6,495 bases of DNA from Actinomycetota bacterium (GTDB lineage: Bacteria; Actinomycetota; Aquicultoria; Aquicultorales; Aquicultoraceae): positions 1 to 6,495 of the forward strand of contig JASEIR010000132.1 of NCBI GenBank assembly GCA_030017355.1, written 5' to 3'. The notes beneath the pieces are model-generated. The model made no database searches. It was not told where the DNA came from and saw nothing but the letters and a program-made list of their open reading frames with translations. Positions 5,651 through 6,495 of the stretch are shown here, piece after piece (the first letter of the stretch is position 1; each line of letters opens with the position of its first letter). Position numbers and translations under genes: made by a program.

Positions 5651-5667
5651 AGCTTGTTAAACAAGCT
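5651..5667. promoter_or_regulatory. 17-bp palindrome over the Rrf2 stop codon
   Basis: AGCTTGTT (5651-5658) and AACAAGCT (5660-5667) are perfect inverted arms around one base. It covers the TAA of the Rrf2 gene and lies about 90 bases upstream of the rubrerythrin start. As RNA it folds to seven pairs with a three-base loop. CTAGCTT (5649-5655) can also pair with AAGCTAG at 5611-5617, so two exclusive folds are possible. It may be an operator for internal control of the rubrerythrin gene. No convincing promoter was seen between the two genes. Confidence 0.45.
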
Positions 5668-6049
5668 CATTAAGAGTAACATCGAGCTCTTTTAAAAGAA
5701 CATCTTGGGCTCTATGCCATACCCGATGAACTTTACATGTTGGCCTTCTTTCGTATGAGCCTGGTTCGCCAAGGCAGATATTAAGTTTAAAAGGGCCCTC
5801 GATTGCCTCTATGACTGCTCGTAGGGTTATAGATGAAGGGTGTTTAGCTAATTCAATCCCTCCACGAGATCCTCTATGGCTGACAATTAGGCCGTTTTTT
5901 GCAAGAGAACTTAAGATTTTTGTCAGAAAAACCGGCGGTATGTCCTGGCAAGAGGCCAGCTCCTTTGCTGATATCAAGCCTTTGCCATACTGGCCTGCTA
6001 GCTCCAACATAGCCCTGACAGCGTATTCGCCTTGCATGGTTAGCCGCAT
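5657..6049 (-). CDS. Rrf2-family transcriptional regulator with two-cysteine cluster motif
   Basis: 130-residue winged-helix regulator of the Rrf2 family (IscR, NsrR, CymR relatives), usually a dimer that senses Fe-S, NO or redox state. The N-terminus is canonical: MRLTMQGEYAVRAMLELA (1-18), SAKELASCQDIP, FLTKILSSLAKNGLI (41-55) as recognition region, then SHRGSRGGIELAK (57-69), the wing, and ITLRAVIEAIEGP. The cluster loop keeps Cys92, Cys105 and His108 (as in C104-x2-H107 of IscR), but the middle cysteine expected in the family pattern CxxxPxxC is Tyr99. Cys34 is the only other cysteine. The ATG at 6049 has CAGGTG 5 nt upstream. The gene is first in a leftward unit with rubrerythrin, so control of peroxide or iron-sulfur stress and of itself is a reasonable inference. 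Confidence 0.94.
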   Translation of the reverse strand: MRLTMQGEYAVRAMLELAGQYGKGLISAKELASCQDIPPVFLTKILSSLAKNGLIVSHRGSRGGIELAKHPSSITLRAVIEAIEGPFKLNICLGEPGSYERRPTCKVHRVWHRAQDVLLKELDVTLNELV

Positions 6050-6062
6050 AAAACACCTGCCG

Positions 6063-6090
6063 ATAATATATAAGACAATATAGGTCTAAA
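6063..6090 (-). promoter_or_regulatory. Candidate promoter and internal dyad of the Rrf2 gene
   Basis: On the minus strand TTTAGA (6090-6085, 4 of 6) and TATTAT (6068-6063, 5 of 6) stand 16 bases apart and face the Rrf2 start 14 bases further on. Between and overlapping them is the short dyad AGAC (6073-6076) / GTCT (6084-6087) with a 7-base spacer. A repressor bound there would block the promoter, the usual arrangement for a self-regulating Rrf2 protein. The spacing is plausible and the dyad is short, so confidence is moderate. Confidence 0.4.
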
Positions 6091-6147
6091 TTATCATAAT
6101 AATTCTTAGTTGTAAAGCTTTTCTTGTGACCAGAAGCAATTCTATAG

Positions 6148-6306
6148 CTAAGATAGTGGAGAGGTTAACAAATCCGGGTTTGGTGTGTTAACTAATAAAC
6201 CGTTTAGCTTACCTAGTGCCCGATTGGCCTCGTCTATTTCGCTTACTGATGCCCCGTAATCTATCACCGGTGGCAGTAACGGCGGTATAAAGGGAGTTTT
6301 TGTCAT
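6148..6306 (-). pseudogene. Remnant of a Fic-family protein, N-terminal segment only
   Basis: The minus-strand frame from ATG 6306 gives 52 residues that read like the start of a Fic_N domain: FIPPLLPPVIDYG (6-18), EIDEANRALGKLNGLL (23-38) and TPNPDLLTSPL (41-51), then a TAG. In Fic proteins this segment is followed by a (R)KEA..SSRIEGT helix and the catalytic HPFxxGNGR domain, which AMPylates target proteins; both are missing, and the Rrf2 promoter begins about 60 bases on. There is no ribosome binding site before the ATG and an in-frame TGA lies 16-18 bases upstream of it. This points to a decayed or deleted gene and not a working toxin. A short expressed peptide cannot be excluded. Confidence 0.65.
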
Positions 6307-6445
6307 AAAACAAAATAGGCGTCAGTCTTGTTATTTAGTAACAGAAATAGCAGAAATCGATAAAGCATTTGCAGACAAAAGAGACAGCTCGTATATGCTG
6401 CCTCCTTTTGCCTTATTCCTAACCCTGGCCCCTTGACCATTATTT

Positions 6446-6477
6446 CCCCTCCCTTGAGGGGAGGGGCTAGGGGAGGG
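6446..6477. repeat. G/C-rich hairpin with a third repeat arm, likely dispersed repeat
   Basis: CCCCTCCC (6446-6453) pairs perfectly with GGGAGGGG (6459-6466) around TTGAG. GGGGAGGG recurs 12 bases later (6470-6477), so the left arm can choose between two partners. Its composition is very different from the A/T-rich surroundings. From memory, very similar strings occur as multi-copy intergenic elements in many uncultured bacterial genomes; I could not search for this. The rest of 6307-6495 holds no gene I can support, only a small inverted repeat TGTTA/TAACA at 6329-6343. Confidence 0.6.
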
Positions 6478-6495
6478 TGATACCCACTTTCTAGA

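Noticed and set aside
5811..6083. 90-codon plus frame opposite the Rrf2 gene
   Set aside because: Antisense shadow of a canonical Rrf2 coding sequence.
6050..6147. Continuation of the Fic protein in another frame after the TAG
   Set aside because: Read-on frames give no convincing Fic residues beyond a few chance matches.
6303..6368. 21-codon minus frame whose TGA overlaps the Fic remnant ATG
   Set aside because: The ATGA overlap suggests coupling, but there is no ribosome binding site and no similarity; likely chance.

Overview
The window looks like a piece of a bacterial chromosome of moderate to low G+C content (I estimate a little above 40 percent). Strong AGGAGG-type ribosome binding sites, a lipoprotein signal, an anaerobe-type rubrerythrin and an Rrf2-type regulator with Fe-S ligands suggest an anaerobic or microaerophilic bacterium. 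A Bacillota or deep-branching Actinomycetota relative would fit, but nothing here fixes the phylum. There are no rRNA or tRNA genes, no CRISPR array, no transposase and no phage genes.

Layout, left to right. Positions 1-889 (minus) hold most of an MscS-type mechanosensitive channel gene whose 3' end lies beyond the left edge. Positions 890-1270 are a 381-base gap with no convincing gene. It holds a likely mscS promoter, an array of six 9-bp direct repeats, a TTGACA -35 box and two hairpins in what would be the leader of the next gene. Positions 1271-2215 (+) encode a full-length PfkB-fold protein related to 2-keto-3-deoxygluconate kinase, with all its main catalytic and nucleotide motifs changed. 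Positions 2376-3885 (+) are a two-gene operon, lemA plus a TPM-domain membrane protein, preceded by an 18-bp tandem duplication that doubles the Shine-Dalgarno sequence. A convergent SIMPL/DUF541 lipoprotein gene follows on the minus strand (4090-4860), with a perfect 12-bp inverted repeat just before its ribosome binding site.

Positions 4884-5124 are noncoding: the inverted repeat, a 17-bp tandem repeat and a clear leftward intrinsic terminator. That terminator closes a leftward unit of an Rrf2-family regulator (5657-6049) and a rubredoxin-less rubrerythrin (5150-5566). The right end (6050-6495) holds the regulator's promoter and dyad, a 52-codon remnant of a Fic-family protein cut off before its catalytic domain, and a G/C-rich hairpin that looks like a dispersed repeat.

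Functionally, four genes (MscS, LemA, TPM protein, SIMPL lipoprotein) belong to the cell envelope. The Rrf2-rubrerythrin pair is a self-contained redox or peroxide-defence unit. The most unusual items are the degenerate KDG-kinase-like protein with its elaborate upstream region, and the Rrf2 regulator that lacks the middle cysteine of its cluster motif. I did not find a complete new multi-gene system.
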